The notes: generated from the sequence alone by a model not told the origin. Shown: positions 45,893 through 57,717, counted from the stretch's first letter. The stretch is DNA of 64,000 bases from Aptenodytes patagonicus (GCF_965638725.1 NC_134975.1:2430179-2494178); one strand, 5' to 3'. A program made the numbers and translations.

Positions 45893-47916
45893 ATGGCGAC
45901 TCCCTATGTGACTGACGAGACCGGTGAGTGCGGCCCGGCCCGGCGCCGCGGGGCGGGCGGCTCCCGTGGGGCTGGGCCCGGCCCCCTGGGGCTGGTGTCC
46001 CCCCCGGATCCATAGGGCGGGACCCAGCCCCGGTCCCTGGGGGGCAGGCGCCTCCCTTACCCCCCCCCCCCCGCCCCCCCCGGTGCCCGTGGGGCCGGCT
46101 CTCTCCCCGGTCTCTGTGGGGCCTCTCCCCCGCCCCATCTCTGTGGGGCAGGTCCCGTCCCCTGCCCCTATGGGGGGGGGGGGGCTCCCCTCTCCCTGCG
46201 GGCCTGGGCCGCGGCCCCGTCTCTGCGGGGCTGGGCGCCCCCCCCCCCCCGCTCTGTGTCCCCCCCTTTGCCGGTCGCTATGGGGCAGGACCCCTCCCCC
46301 GTCTCTGCGGGGCTGGGCCCGCCTCGTCCCCCCACCCCAGTGTCTGTGGTGTCCCACCGTCCCCACTCCAGTCCCGGGGTGGGTTGGGGGGGTGTCCCGG
46401 GGCCCGGTGGGTTGGGGGGGGGTCCCGGAGCCCCGTGGGTTGGGGGGTCCCGGGGCCCGGTGGGGTGTGTGGGGCTTCCCGGGGCCCGGTGGTTTGGGGG
46501 GGGGCCCGAGGCCCCGTGGGGTGTGTGTGTGGGGGGATCCCGGGGCCCTGTGGGGTGTGTGGGGGGGGTCCCGGGGCCCCGTGGGGTGGGGGGAGGGTGC
46601 CAGGGCCCCGGGGGGGTCCTGGGGCCGCCAGCTGACAGCACCTCGGCCTCGCAGGGAAGTATATCGCCTCCACGCAGCGCCCCGACGGCACCTGGCGGAA
46701 GCAGCGGCGGGTGAAGGAGGGATACGTGCCCCAGGAGGAGGTGCCGGTGTAAGTGGGGCAGGCGGCCGGGGTGGTGGTGGGGGAAGGGAATGTTCCCTGG
46801 GTGTTGGGGGGGGGAGGGGGGGGTGCTGGGGTCTGCCGCGCCGCGAGAGGGGAGCCGAGCTGCCGGAGCGTCCCGTCCCGCCCCCAGGCACCCCGGACCG
46901 CGGCCCCGCGACTCCGAGGGCTGCGCGTGCCGGGTTACGTCTTGAGGTCTCAGTCTCTTTCCAGGTGCCCGAGCAATTCCGACCCCCTCACCCTTACCCC
47001 ATAAGCCGTATCCTGCCGGTACGTATCGACTCCCGCCCCAGTCCTCCTCGGGGTGGCCGTGCGGGTCCGGGCTGTCCCGCGGACGCGAGGAGGACCCCGA
47101 GCGGAGGCATCTGCCGGGGCGCAGAGCTCGGCGGCGGTGACCCGCTCCGAGGGCGGCTGCTCGGCCGCTGCGCGGTGGAGGGGGCAGAGCCCGCGGGTCG
47201 TTCCCCCCCCACCCCGGCCCCGGGGGAGAGCCGGGACACGGGGGCTGCTCCGCATCGGAGGTTTTTCTGGAGGCACTGAGCGATCCTGGGGATTGGCGCC
47301 GGGGCCTTTGGCACCGCGCCGGGGTCCTCGGCACCATCCCAGGGCCCTGCGGAGGGACGGCGGGGGAGAGGCGCCTTCACGGGCTCTCGTTCTGTGCAGG
47401 TACGAGAATAAATATGTGAAGTTTTTCAAAAGCAAACCCGAGCTGCCCCCGGGGCTGAGCCTGGAGGCCACCGCGCAGCCCGGCAAGCAGCCCGGCAAGG
47501 CGGAGAGCGGCGAGACGGGACTGTCCAAGGCGGCGAAAAGGAACTTGAAACGCAAGGAGAAGAGGAAGCAGCAGCAGGAGAAGGGGGAGCGGGAGACAGA
47601 CGAACTGATCCAGGCTCTGGAGAAGGCCTCTCTGTCGGCGGGCGGCGGCGGCGGGGACAAGGGGCCGCCGGGGGACAGTCGGGCGGCCGCGCCGCAGCCG
47701 GCCTGCGGCAGCAGGGCCCCCGCCGAGGGGGAAGCCCCCGCCTCGGAGAAGAGCAAGAAGATCAAGAACCTGAAGAAGAAGCTGCGGCAGGTGGAGGAGC
47801 TGCAGCAGCGGCTCGACTCGGGGGAGATAAAGCAGCCGACGAAAGAGCAGCTGGAGAAGCTGGGGCGGAGGAAAGCCTTGGAGGAGGAACTGCGGGACCT
47901 GGAGCTGGACTTGTAA
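45893..47916 (+). CDS. PYM1: PYM1 (WIBG), exon-junction-complex disassembly factor
   Basis: Cytoplasmic ribosome-associated protein that binds the MAGOH-RBM8A dimer and removes exon junction complexes from translated mRNA. Three coding exons: 45893-45923, 46655-46748 and 47400-47916; 642 nt, 213 aa (human 204). It begins [20 protein letters not shown] and continues [20 protein letters not shown], the conserved N-terminal MAGOH-RBM8A-binding region. Next come [19 protein letters not shown], a basic segment [18 protein letters not shown], and a coiled coil [20 protein letters not shown] ending [12 protein letters not shown], the region linked to ribosome binding. The last two exons are almost identical to human outside a Gly/Ala-rich insert. 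The start codon sits two bases after the gap, so upstream UTR is missing. Downstream is TMEM198, convergent. Confidence 0.96.
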
Positions 47917-48324
47917 GGGGCGGGCGGGGGGATTCGGGGGGCGCGGGGACTCGGGGAGGGGGACGGGACGGGGGACGGGACGCGGGCGGCGTCCCCAGCG
48001 CGCAGGCTGCCCGGACTGAGCACCCGGCCCCCCCCCCGGCCCCGGGGATTTGGTTTGGGCGGGTGCTGTCGGTTTTTTTTTTCAGAACAGTTGTTCCCAG
48101 CTATCGGTGTTAGAAACCCAGCGACTCCCGAATACCTCTCTCCTTTTTTCTTTTTTTTTTTTTTTTCTTTTTTTTAAATTTTATTTGGGGGGCTGGGGGG
48201 TGTGGGCGGAGCCGTGCTGCGTCCAGGGCGGGGCAGCGGCCCCCCCCCCCGGCCCGATCTTCCCCGGCCCCTCGTGTTCTGTGTTGCGGCCTCTCCCTCC
48301 CTTTATTTTTAAAAATCATGCAAT

Positions 48325-48330
48325 AATAAA
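48325..48330 (+). terminator. PYM1: PYM1 polyadenylation signal
   Basis: AATAAA about 410 bp after the PYM1 stop codon, following T-rich sequence. Confidence 0.8.
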
Positions 48331-48339
48331 ATTGCGGTA

Positions 48340-49426
48340 GTGACCCGGCGCCGGGAGCTCGGTTCTGCCTTTCCCCCTGCGTGGGGGGGGGGGCACGAGG
48401 GACGTGGTGACGGCAGAGCCCGTCCCCTGCCTGAGCGGCCGCTCGGCCCCCGGGGGCCGGCTGAGCCCTCCCGGCAGCCGTGGGGGCACGGGGGGGGTGG
48501 GGGGGGCTCTCGCCCCGTCCCCCCCCCCACATCCAGCCCCAGCGAAGGAGCCGCGGGGTGGGACAAACCCCCCCTTCGTGTCCCCGGAGCTGGTGCTGCA
48601 CTTCGGCTTCCTGGGCTCCGGCTGCCCCCCCCCCCCCCCCAGCCATGCCCCCCCCCCCCCATTTCCCAGGTGACGCCGCGGAGGGGACGAGCTGCCAGAT
48701 TCCTCCCCGAGCTGCCTGGTGCGGGGGCAGCCCCGGGCGCCCGGCAAAGCCCCTCCGCTCCCCGGCTCGGTGCCACGGGGCCACCCCCCCGCCCCCCTCT
48801 GCGCCCATATTGGGGGGGGGGGGGGGATCCCCGCCGTCCCCCCAGGAGGGGCGTGTGGAAGTTGAGGAGCCGCTGGAGCGGGCGACGGGCGACTTGGGCG
48901 CAGCCAAGATCGCCGAGGCCACGAGGTGCGGGCGCCCGGTGACCCACGTGTCAGGGCGTCCCGAGCCCACCCCCCCCCGGCCGGTGGCTCCCCCCGGGGG
49001 TGCCGACTGGGTGGGTGTGGGGGGGTTGTCTCCCTCCCCAGGGCTTTCCAGCGGCCTCGGCGCTGCCGGGATGGCGCGGAGGGTCCCCTCAACCCGGGAG
49101 CACACGCCGGGGGGGGGGGGTCTGTGGGGTCAGGGGTGGGAGTATTGGGGAGGGGGGGTGTCCCGGTGACCCACCCCCTGGGGCTGGGCGGGTGCTGGTG
49201 CCAGCGGAGGGCAAGGGCGCACCCAGCCGGGGCCGAGCGCTGGGCGGAGGGGACGTCCCGGGGCATCGCGGTGGCCCCGTCCCGGGGCCGGGCACCCTCT
49301 GCCCACCACCCTCACGGCCCCCGGCTGCGGCATCAGACGCAGGGGGGCTCGTCCCGGCGGGGGCCCTGGCACTGATGCAGCCAGAGGCCCCCGGCCCCCT
49401 CCCGGCCCCCCAGCCCCTGCGCCGTC
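48340..49426. other. Stretch between PYM1 and TMEM198 3' ends
   Basis: GC-rich sequence with many G/C homopolymers. I see no complete gene. Human has MMP19 at this place, but no MMP catalytic motif (HExGHxxGxxH) is visible on the plus strand. A minus-strand ATTAAA near 49577 could be an alternative 3' end for TMEM198. Confidence 0.45.
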
Positions 49427-49525
49427 AGGACCTACTTCTTCAAAGGTGGGGATCTGGGGGGTCCCCACCACCACCCGCGTCCCCCTCGCCTCCAGCCGCA
49501 GGTGACGAGGTCTGGCGGTACCGGG
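49427..49525 (+). pseudogene. Possible MMP19 relic (hemopexin-blade fragment)
   Basis: RTYFFKG (49427-49445 plus one split base) and DEVWRYR (from 49502) join across a 56-bp interval with GT and AG ends. The motif [KR]TYFFKGDxVWR is typical of hemopexin blades of matrix metalloproteinases; human MMP19 has KTYAFKGDYVW. Human MMP19 lies between PYM1 and TMEM198B on the same relative strand. No other MMP exon is seen, and a G12 and (TG)n expansion follows at once, so this would be a remnant. The match is short and chance is not excluded. Confidence 0.33.
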
Positions 49526-49844
49526 GGGGGGGGGGGGTGTGTGTGTGTGTGGCCCCACGCTGGACCCCCACGATGCTCTTTAATGCGGCAGCCCCGGTAC
49601 AAGCCCAGCGTGGGCCGGGGGGGGCCCTTCCGCGGGGTGGGGGCCGCCGTGGTCCTTTGGGGGGGCCCGGGGCAGGGCTGGGGAGGCCCCGAGGTGGGGT
49701 GAGACACACCCCCACCCCCCCCCACCCCCCCCCCCGCGGTGGGGTTAAGGCTTTCGGGACCCTCCGCAGCGGAGGGGGGAGGTGGGCTGGGCCCACGGTG
49801 CATGCGCAGGGTTTGGGTAGGTCCTACAAAAATAAAAGTGGGGC

Positions 49845-49850
49845 TTTATT
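49845..49850 (-). terminator. TMEM198: TMEM198 polyadenylation signal
   Basis: AATAAA on the minus strand, about 400 bp after the TMEM198 stop codon. An AAATAAAA on the plus strand at 49831-49838 makes this a short A/T island. Confidence 0.65.
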
Positions 49851-50248
49851 TTTAAGGGGTCTCCTCCGGCGCCGGGGGCCGGGCAGGAGCTGGGGCGCGG
49901 GGTCAGGGCTGCCCCCCCCCCCCCCCCCAGGCTCTCCCCTCCGCGGGGCTGGCGAGGGGCAGGGGCTGCAGCGGGTGTGGGGGCAGGTTATGGGGCTGGC
50001 GGCTGTGGGGCAGGCTGTGGGGCTGGCAGCGGGAGGGCCCTGGGTTTGCCCCACCACCAGGGGACCCCCCCCCCCCAGCCCCTGGGGGGGGGTGTCCCTG
50101 ACACCCACGTGCCCTGAAGCCCCGCCTCCCTAGGCCACACCCCGGGGGGGCGGAGCGTATGGCATCTCATTTGCCTATTTAAAGGGGCAGGCACAGTGGG
50201 AGTGGGGGGCCTGGGCGCCCCCAAGGCACGTCGGTGGGGCGCGGGCGC

Positions 50249-52195
50249 TCAGGGGCGGCGGCGGGGCGGGGGGGCGGTGAGGGGCACGGTGGAGCCGCAG
50301 TCGGCATCGGGGGCGGCGGCGGGGCCCGGCGCGGTCCCGCTCTCCAGCTGCCGGTCCCGCAGGCTCCGGATGTAGCTCTGGGGGGACACGGGGGTCAGCG
50401 CGGCCCCGCGGCCGCCGGCACGGCCCCGCTGGGGCACGGACTCACCGGGGCCAGCACGTCGCCCGCGTAGCGCTTGACGGGGGGGGGCTTGCGGCGGTAG
50501 GTGCCCTCGGGGGGGGCCAGGCTCTGCCGGCGCTTGGCCTCCTTCTGCCGGATCCGCAGCAGCTGCAGCCGCTTCTGCCGCCGGCTGAGAATGACTGCGG
50601 GGAGCGGGGGCTGAGCCCTGCCCCGCGTCCCCGTCCCCGGTGACACCTCTGTCCCCGTCGCCTTCAGCATCCCCATCCCCGTGGCCGTCGCCATCCCCGT
50701 CCCCACGGCCGTTCCTCTCGCCACCCCCGTCCCGTCTCCTTCCCCACGGCCGTTCCCATCGCCGTCTCCATCGCCAGCTCCTCTGTCCCCGTCCCGTTGC
50801 CGTCCCCTCCCCGTCTCCTTCCCCGCTGCCGTCCTCGTCCCCATTGCAATCCCCACCTCCCGCACCGCTGCCGTCGCCACCCACATCCCCGTCCCCGTCT
50901 CTTTCCCGGTCCCATCCTTGCCATCGTCCCTGTCCCCATTGCCGCCCCGGTCACCACCCCCATCCCATCCCCACCCTCGCCCCCCACCATCCCACATCCT
51001 CCGCGCTCACCCACGCCCTGGGACGCCCTCCCCACTGCCCCCCTGGGTGCTCCCGCCGTCTGGCACCCCCTGAGCTGGCCGGGAAGGGGGTGCCCCCCTG
51101 TGCCCCCCTCCCCCTCTCTCACCCCTACTCACCGTCGGTGTGGGAGAAGCCGTCAGCCGTCAGCTTCCACTGGAGCAGGATGGCGAGGAGGCTGAGTGCC
51201 GGCCAGGCGCCCAGCACCACCCAGCTGTGCCAGCACAGCGGCCCCGCTGGTGCCAGCCGCAGCCGGTCGTAGACGTAGAGCACCAGCGCCAGCGCCTCCA
51301 CGAAATAGTCGGCGCAGACGACGACGACGGCGGCGCCGAAGACGGCGGTGGAGAGGACGGTCAGCGCCTTCGGCCACTGCAGCGCCAGGAGGGCGCAGAG
51401 CAGCGCCAGCCCCAGCAGGCTGCCTGCCGGCACCCAGGGGCTCGGCGGCGGCAGCACCGGCGCCGCCGCCACCAGCGCGGCCATGGCCAGCAGCAGCCCC
51501 AGCAGCAGCCCGGTGGTGAAGAGCCCGACGCTGCGCAGCAGCATGGTGACCAGCCCGCAGAGCAGCCCGATGCCCAGGGCGATGCCCGCGCTGGCCTCCA
51601 GGCTCAGCTGCGTCTCCAGCACCCGCTCCTTGTAGCACAGGAGGAAGATGACGATGGAGCCGAAGAGCAGCCCCGAGAGGAACATGATGGCCTTGAAGCA
51701 GCGGTACCCTGGCGCGGGCGCGGGGGTGTCACCGGGAGCTGCCCCGGCTGTGTCCCGTGGCTGTGACCCACGGCGTCCCCTGTGCCATCCCTTCTGGCCG
51801 TGCCCCATGGCCGTGCCCCGGCCCCCGGCCGTGCCCCCCGCAACGCCCCTCTCCTTGTCCCCCACCGTGTCCCTGCAAAGCCCCTCGCCGCCTGCCTGCC
51901 GTGCCCCCCCAAGCGAGCACCAGCTCTGTCCCCCGGCGATGCCCCCTGGCCGTGCCCCCCCCGGTCACGTCCCCCAGCCGTGCCCCCCCAACCATACGGC
52001 CCCATCCATGTCCCCCATCCATGCCCCCATCCGTGCCCCCCCAGCTGTGCCCCCCCAGCCACGCCGGCGCTCACCGAAGCAGCCGCAGACGACGCCGAAG
52101 AGGGCACCGAGGGCGCAGAGGGCGGCGGGGACGGGCTCGTAGGGGGGCCGGGGCTCCAGGGCGCAGCGGGGCGCGGGGGGGGCACCGGGCTCCAT
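50249..52195 (-). CDS. TMEM198: TMEM198-family multipass membrane protein (TMEM198B position)
   Basis: Seven-helix membrane protein; mammalian TMEM198 is reported to promote LRP6 phosphorylation in Wnt signalling. Coding exons in transcript order: 52195-52075, 51708-51133, 50594-50446 and 50377-50249; 975 nt, 324 aa (human TMEM198 360). It starts [20 protein letters not shown] and continues [16 protein letters not shown]. Later come [39 protein letters not shown] and successive hydrophobic helices, then [18 protein letters not shown], the basic tail [20 protein letters not shown], and the ending [17 protein letters not shown]. By synteny (between MMP19 and DNAJC14 in human) this is the orthologue of TMEM198B, which as I recall is a transcribed pseudogene in human. 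Here the frame is fully open. A non-coding first exon probably ends at a GTGAGT donor near 52633. Confidence 0.93.
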
Positions 52196-52629
52196 CGCCC
52201 GGGGGCTGCGGGGCTGGGGGGGTGTGGGGTGCTGAGCCCCCCGCCCCCCCCCGCTGCGCCCCCCGGCACCCAGCACACCACACTCCCCCCCCCCAGGCTC
52301 TGCGGGCGGTGGGTGAGCACCCCCCTCCCCACACCCACATCTGGCAGCGGCGCCGCGGGGCGGGGGGGGGCACATCTGGGGGGGCACCGGGCTGGGGGAC
52401 GGGCGGCTACCGGGGGGGCTGGGCTGGGGGCACTGGAAACTGCGGGGAGCTGCCGGGGCGGGGGGGGGGCTGCGGGTGCTGGGGGGTGCCGGGAGGGGGA
52501 ACTGGGAGCTGCTGGGGGCGGCGAGCGGGGGCCACCGGGAGCGCTGGGGGCCGGGGCCGGAGGGGGCGGGAGGGGGGTCCGGGCGGGGGGCGCCGCTCGG
52601 TCCCCGCCGCCCCCGTCCCGTCCCGGGAC

Positions 52630-53270
52630 TCACCCGCTCGCTGCCGGTCCCGGGGGTCGCGGTGGGGCCCGGCCCGGCCACGGAGCCGAGACTCCGCCGG
52701 GAGCGGGGCCGGGGGCGGTGCGGGGCGGGACCGGGAGCGGGGCCGGGGCCGGCGGGGGGCGGGGAGGGGCCGGCGGGGCGTCCCGCGCGGGGCCGGGGCC
52801 GGGGCCGGGGCCGGGACCGGGACCGGGGCCGTGCCGTGGGGCAGGGCGGGGACCCGGCGCGGGGCGGGGGCTGCGGTCGCGGGTGGGCTGCGGGACCGGG
52901 TCCCGGCGTGGGGCGGGGGGCGAGGGCGGGGCGGGCCCCGGGGGGCGGCGGGGCGGGGGCCCGTCTGCGGGGCCGGGAGGGGACCCGCGTGGGGCGGGGT
53001 CCCGCGTGGGCGACGCCGCGGCCCCCGCCGGGCCCCTCGGCCGGGACAGAGGCGCTTTGTGCGCGGGGCACGTGACGGGGTCAGCGCAGGACGCCGGGGC
53101 CCCTCCCGGGGCGGCCGAGGCGTTAACGGGGAGGGGGGGGAGGCGCTGCCCCTTTAAGGGGCGGGGCGCAGGGGACGACGCCCCCTCCCGCCCCAGGCCC
53201 CGCCCCCGGAAGTGGGAGGCGGCGGCGGCGGCGGGCGGGCGGAAGGCGGAAGCGAGGCGGGTGAGCGACC
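52630..53270. promoter_or_regulatory. Bidirectional CpG-island promoter of TMEM198 and DNAJC14
   Basis: Head-to-head interval of about 600 bp of near-pure CpG-rich sequence. It is bounded by 5' UTR exon donors on the minus strand (near 52633) and the plus strand (GTGAGC near 53261). It contains many GC boxes and a CACGTGAC E-box at 53069-53076 of USF/TFE type. No TATA box is seen. Confidence 0.6.
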
Positions 53271-53708
53271 CCGGGGGGGGGCGGGAGGCGGCGGCGACCC
53301 CCCCCCCGCCGGCACCGGCACCGGCGCGGTGAGTCCCCCCCCCGCCCCCGGTCGCCCGCCCCTGTCCCGTGTTTCCCCCCCCCGGGCTCCCCGCCAGCCC
53401 CGGGGGGGCCGCGCCGGGGGAGGCGGCGGCGGCCGAGCGGGGCCGCGGCGGGACCCCGAGCGCGGGCATGAGCCGCGCCTTTGGGGTGAAATCCCCTGAA
53501 ATCGGCCTAAAAGCGTCCCCGGGGGGAGGGGGGTGCGCGTCCCGTGGGCACGCGGGGCCGGGCCGGGGGGGGGGGGTCCCGGGGCCGGTCGCGGGGGGTC
53601 CCGGGGCCGGTCGGGGCTGCGCTGACGCCGCTCTCGTCCTCAGGGCCCGGCAGGATGGCCGTGACCTAGGCCCGGCCGGGGCCAGCGGGGCGGCGCGGGG
53701 CCGCCGGG

Positions 53709-56281
53709 ATGGAGCAGCTCCGGCACCGGGAAGCGGCCGCGGCCGAAGGAGGCGACGGCCCCGGCTGGAGCCGGGAGCCCCCCGGGGACGGGGGGGGCGG
53801 CAGCCCCGCGGGGGACAGCGCCGCCTGGAACGGGAGCTGTGGCCGGCAGCCGGCCGCCGGCCTGGAGGAGGAGGAGGAGGAGGAGGAGGACCACGACCTG
53901 CCCTTCCCGAGCCCCGAGTGCTCCTGCCGCTGCCGGGGGGAGCCGGCCGCCCCCCCGAGCCCCGCGGCCGAGCGGCGGGACGGATCCTGCAGCCTGACCT
54001 GTCACAACCGGGCCGCCGCCGCTGCCGCCCCGGTGCTGCCGCTGCCCCGCGGGCAGGAGGAGGGCGGCGAGGAGGACGGAGGCGGCGAGGACGGCGCGGG
54101 GAAGGGGGGCCGGAGGACGCGGAGGCGTCAGAGGCATCGCTCGGCCCCCAAGGAGAAGGAGGAGGGCGGCCGGCGCGAGGGCGGCGCGGGCAAGCGGCAC
54201 CGGCCGGCGCGGAAGAGGAGCCGCGGGGATGGGGCCGAGTCGCCGGGGCCGGCAGAGGAGCTGGCCGGCTGCCGGGGGCTGCTGGCGGCGGCGCTGGCCC
54301 AGGCGCGCAGGCTGGGCGCGGAGGCCGGCGGGTGGCTGCTCTGCTCCTGCTGCCGCCTCGGCGCCCGCGACCTGGGCTCGGCGCAGGCCGGCGTGCGGAG
54401 CTGGGGCCGGCGGGTGGGCCAGCGGGCCCGGAGCGGCTCCCTGAGGGCGGCCCGGTGGCTGCGGGCCGGGGCAGGGCTCTTCCTCCGCCTGCTCTGGATG
54501 CTCTGCGCGCTGCTCCTCCTCCTCCTCATGCTGCTCCTGGGCAGCCTGCGGCTCTGCTGGCGCCTGGGCGCTGCCGCGCTGGCCGCCGGCGCGGATCGGC
54601 TGGGCGGGAGCCGGCGGGCGGCCCGGCTCTTCGCGCTCCTGGATGCGGCCGTGCTCCGCAGGACGTGGGGGCTCCTCGGGGAGAGCCGGACGTGCCGCTA
54701 CCTCTGGGACCGGCTGCAGAGGCGGCCAGCTCCCCCCTGGGCGCCCGGGGGGGGTCGGACAGGCGGGCCGGGGGACGTGGCAGCCGGTCCCGACGGGGGG
54801 GCTCCCGCCGCCGGCTCTGGGGAGGAGGTGAGCCGCTTGCTGGCCATGGCGGAGGTGCCGGAGGAGGAGCTGAACCCCTTCCAGGTGCTGGGCGTGGAGG
54901 CGACGGCGTCGGATGCCGAGCTGAGGAAGGCCTATCGCCGGCTGGCGGTGCTGGTGCGTGCGCGCCGTGGGGCTCTGGGCAGCGGGTGTCCGTCCGTCCG
55001 TCCCCCTCCCCGAGACGCGGCGTTGAGATTTCCTCCTCTTCCCAGGTCCACCCGGACAAGAACGAGCACCCGAGGGCGGAGGCGGCGTTCAAGGTGCTGC
55101 GGGCGGCCTGGGACATCGTCAGCAGCCCGGAGAGGAGGAAGGAGTACGAGATGTGAGTGGGCGCAGCTGGGGCGTGCGAGGGGACGGGGAGGGTTTGGGG
55201 GCGCCGGGGCTGCCCCTGCCCCGTGCCGGCCCCCCTCCCTACGCGGGGTCTGACCCCGGTTTTCCGCTCCCCCCCGCCGCCGCAGCAAGCGGATGGCGGA
55301 GAGCGAGCTGACGAGGTCCATGAGCGAGTTCCTGAGCCGGCTGCAGGACGACCTGAAGGAGGCCATGAACACCATGATGTGCAGCAAGTGCCAGGGGAAG
55401 CACAAGTGGGTCTGGGGGCGATGGCGTGCCTGGAGGGGGGGGCCCCCAAAGCGAGGAGGGGGTGGTGGAGGCGGGGGGGGGGGGGGAGGGGGCGGGAGGA
55501 GAGCCAGTGCCGCTCCCGCGAGGGTTGGAAACGCCTGCCCTCGCCGCAGGAGGTTCGAGATGGACCGAGACCCCCTCAGCGCCCGCTACTGCGCCGAGTG
55601 CGGCGGGCTGCACCCCGCCGAGGAGGGCGACTTCTGGGCCGAGTCCAGCCTGCTGGGGCTGAAGATCACCTACTTCGCCATGATGGACGGGAAGATCTAC
55701 GACATCACGGGTGGGTGCCGCCTCCCGGAGCCCCCCCTGCCCCAGACCGAGCGAGTGCCGCCGCCGGCCGTCGCCCCTGCGCCCTTGCCGGGGCGGCGTG
55801 ACCGGCGGCCGCGTGTCTCTTGGCAGAGTGGGCCGGCTGCCAGCGCGTGGGGATCTCCCCGGACACCCACCGCGTCCCCTACCACATCTCCTTCGGCTCG
55901 AGGAGCTCCGGGCCGGGCGGGCGGCAGAGGTCAGTCCCGGCGACGGGAAAGGGGCCCTGACCCCCATCCTGGGGGTGGGACGGGGCTGGGGGGGGGGGAG
56001 GCTCTGAGCTCAGACAGGACCCCCACCCCAAACACCCGCTTTCCCCCCGCAGAAGCGCCTCCAAGGGCAGCCCCACCTCGGCTGCCGACCTGCAGGACTT
56101 CTTCGCCCGCGTCTTTCAGGGGAGCTCAGGACCGATGCCCGGGGGGCCCTTCCCGCCGCCCCCCGCCCCCCCGGGGGCAGCGGCCTCCCCCGGGGTGCCC
56201 CCGAGGGCCGAGGGCGCTGCCCCCAAGGGCGACGCGAAGCACAAGAGGCGGAAGAAGGTGCGTCGGCCGTTCCAGCGCTGA
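53709..56281 (+). CDS. DNAJC14: DNAJC14 (DRIP78/Jiv), ER-membrane J-domain co-chaperone
   Basis: ER-membrane Hsp40 that regulates export of GPCRs such as dopamine D1; its C-terminal Jiv90 region is a known cofactor of pestivirus NS2. Coding exons: 53709-54953, 55046-55152, 55286-55405, 55550-55710, 55827-55929 and 56053-56281; 1965 nt, 654 aa (human 702). A non-coding exon ends near 53260 and the coding exon begins at acceptor 53643. The acidic and basic N-terminus includes a Glu run encoded by (GAG)n at 53863-53889. Hydrophobic helices follow around [20 protein letters not shown]. The J domain is [20 protein letters not shown] to RRKEYEI with VHPDKN intact. The Jiv90 region has CSKC and CAEC pairs, then [20 protein letters not shown]. 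The end [14 protein letters not shown] is as in human. The N-terminal third is diverged and CpG-rich. Confidence 0.96.
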
Positions 56282-56330
56282 GCGGCGCCGGGCAGACGGC
56301 GCTCTGCTGGGCACGAAAAGGGCTCTTTCG

Positions 56331-56336
56331 AATAAA
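56331..56336 (+). terminator. DNAJC14: DNAJC14 polyadenylation signal
   Basis: AATAAA 50 bp after the stop codon, merging into poly-A and poly-T runs up to 56388. A second possible end is ATTAAA at 57599-57604, which would give a 1.3 kb 3' UTR. Confidence 0.6.
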
Positions 56337-56389
56337 AAAAAAATCTATTTTTCTTTTTTTTTTTTTTTTTAAAAAAAAAGAAAAAAAGT

Positions 56390-57690
56390 AATCTCTGTGT
56401 CTAAAAGTAACCAGGGAGTTTGTGGGCTGACGCGGCCGACGCGAGCAGGAGGAGCTGCGCGTTGGAGCCAGCCGTACCAAAGAGCCCGGCGGGGCAGCCG
56501 GCGGGGCCGGGCAGGCAGGCGGGGGCCGGGATGGACAGACAGACGGACAGACCGGCCACCGCATCGCTTCAGGGTTATTGTAAACGTTCAGGTGACGCCT
56601 CCGCAGCTCGCGGGGAGGCGGCTGCTGGAGCCGCTCCGCTCCGGAGGGAAGGGAGCGGCGTCCGGCCCCGGTGTCGGGGGGGGGGGGGTCCCTTTCCCTC
56701 CGTGCTGATGCCCTGGCCCCCCCCCCCGATAAGCTGCTGCTTCTCCTTCAGGCGCAGCTGCGGGGCCAAAGCTGCCGGGGGGCCGCTGGAGGGGGCTCAC
56801 GTGAGCCCCCCCCCCGGGCTGCGCCTCGCCCCGAGGAGCTGCGGCCGGGCAGCCTCCGCCAGCACAGTTTGCATATTATTATTATTTTTTTTTTTTAAGC
56901 AGCTTGTTCCTTTTTGCTCGTACAGCTCTTTGTCACCGCGCACATCCCCTTTCTATTAATACAGCCGCGTACATTAGCTGTGCTCTCCTCTGCGCGGCAC
57001 TGCCCAGCCGGGACCCCGGCGTCACCCCCCCGGGCCCCCCCCCCCAGCGCCTCTGGCTGTGCCGGTTTTGCCTTTCCTGCCTCAACTTTGCTTGAGGGAC
57101 CCTCGTCCCCTTCCCTCAGCGCTGGGGACGAAGAGCAGCTTATTATTCTTCCTAAAAAAAGCGAAGTCGGGAGGCAGGAGCTGGTCACGGGCCACTGCCG
57201 AAATCCCGAGTTCTCTTTGCGAGTGGTTTTTGCCGAGCGTCCGGCAGCTCACCGAGCGGGCAGCGTTTCCCGGCCCTCCGAGCCGCGGGCCGGGCAGGGG
57301 GACGGCGGCTGCGCCGGTCCTTACCGTGGAATAACAGCCCTTGGGGGCTGCGCGAGGCTCCCCGGCCTGCGACCGCCCGAGCGGGGCCGAGCTGGGTGCT
57401 CAGGGGGAGATGGCCGCCGCCCCCCCCCCCCCCCCCCGGGCCGAGCTGCCGGGGGGGGGGACGATCCCGCCCGAGCCGAAACGCCCCGAGAACTGCTGCT
57501 GTCGGCCACGATTGCTTTTCGCTAACCTTTTTCTACTCCCAGACCGGAGCGGCTGGGTTTTAAACGGTAGTGTACCTCTTTCTTATCACTTTTGTTAAAT
57601 TAAAAGTACGGTTTGAAGAAGTCTGGCTGGTCTGTGCGGGGAGGGGTGGGCGGGAGACGCGAGCCGGGGCTGGTCCCACCGCGAGGACGC
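56390..57690. other. Stretch between DNAJC14 and ORMDL2 3' ends
   Basis: No gene is recognised. The interval is mixed GC-rich and T-rich sequence and may be an extended DNAJC14 3' UTR ending at the ATTAAA near 57600. Confidence 0.45.
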
Positions 57691-57711
57691 CGCTCCAGTC
57701 GCTGTAAGTTC

Positions 57712-57717
57712 TTTATT
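57712..57717 (-). terminator. ORMDL2: ORMDL2 polyadenylation signal
   Basis: AATAAA on the minus strand, about 370 bp beyond the ORMDL2 stop codon. Confidence 0.8.

Noticed and set aside
48340-49426. Full MMP19 gene
   Set aside because: No zinc-binding HExGHxxGxxH motif, propeptide cysteine switch or second hemopexin blade was found; only the short fragment at 49427 remains as a candidate.
53709-54953. DNAJC14 first coding exon as two genes
   Set aside because: The low-complexity N-terminal part and the J-domain part are one continuous frame, as in mammalian DNAJC14.
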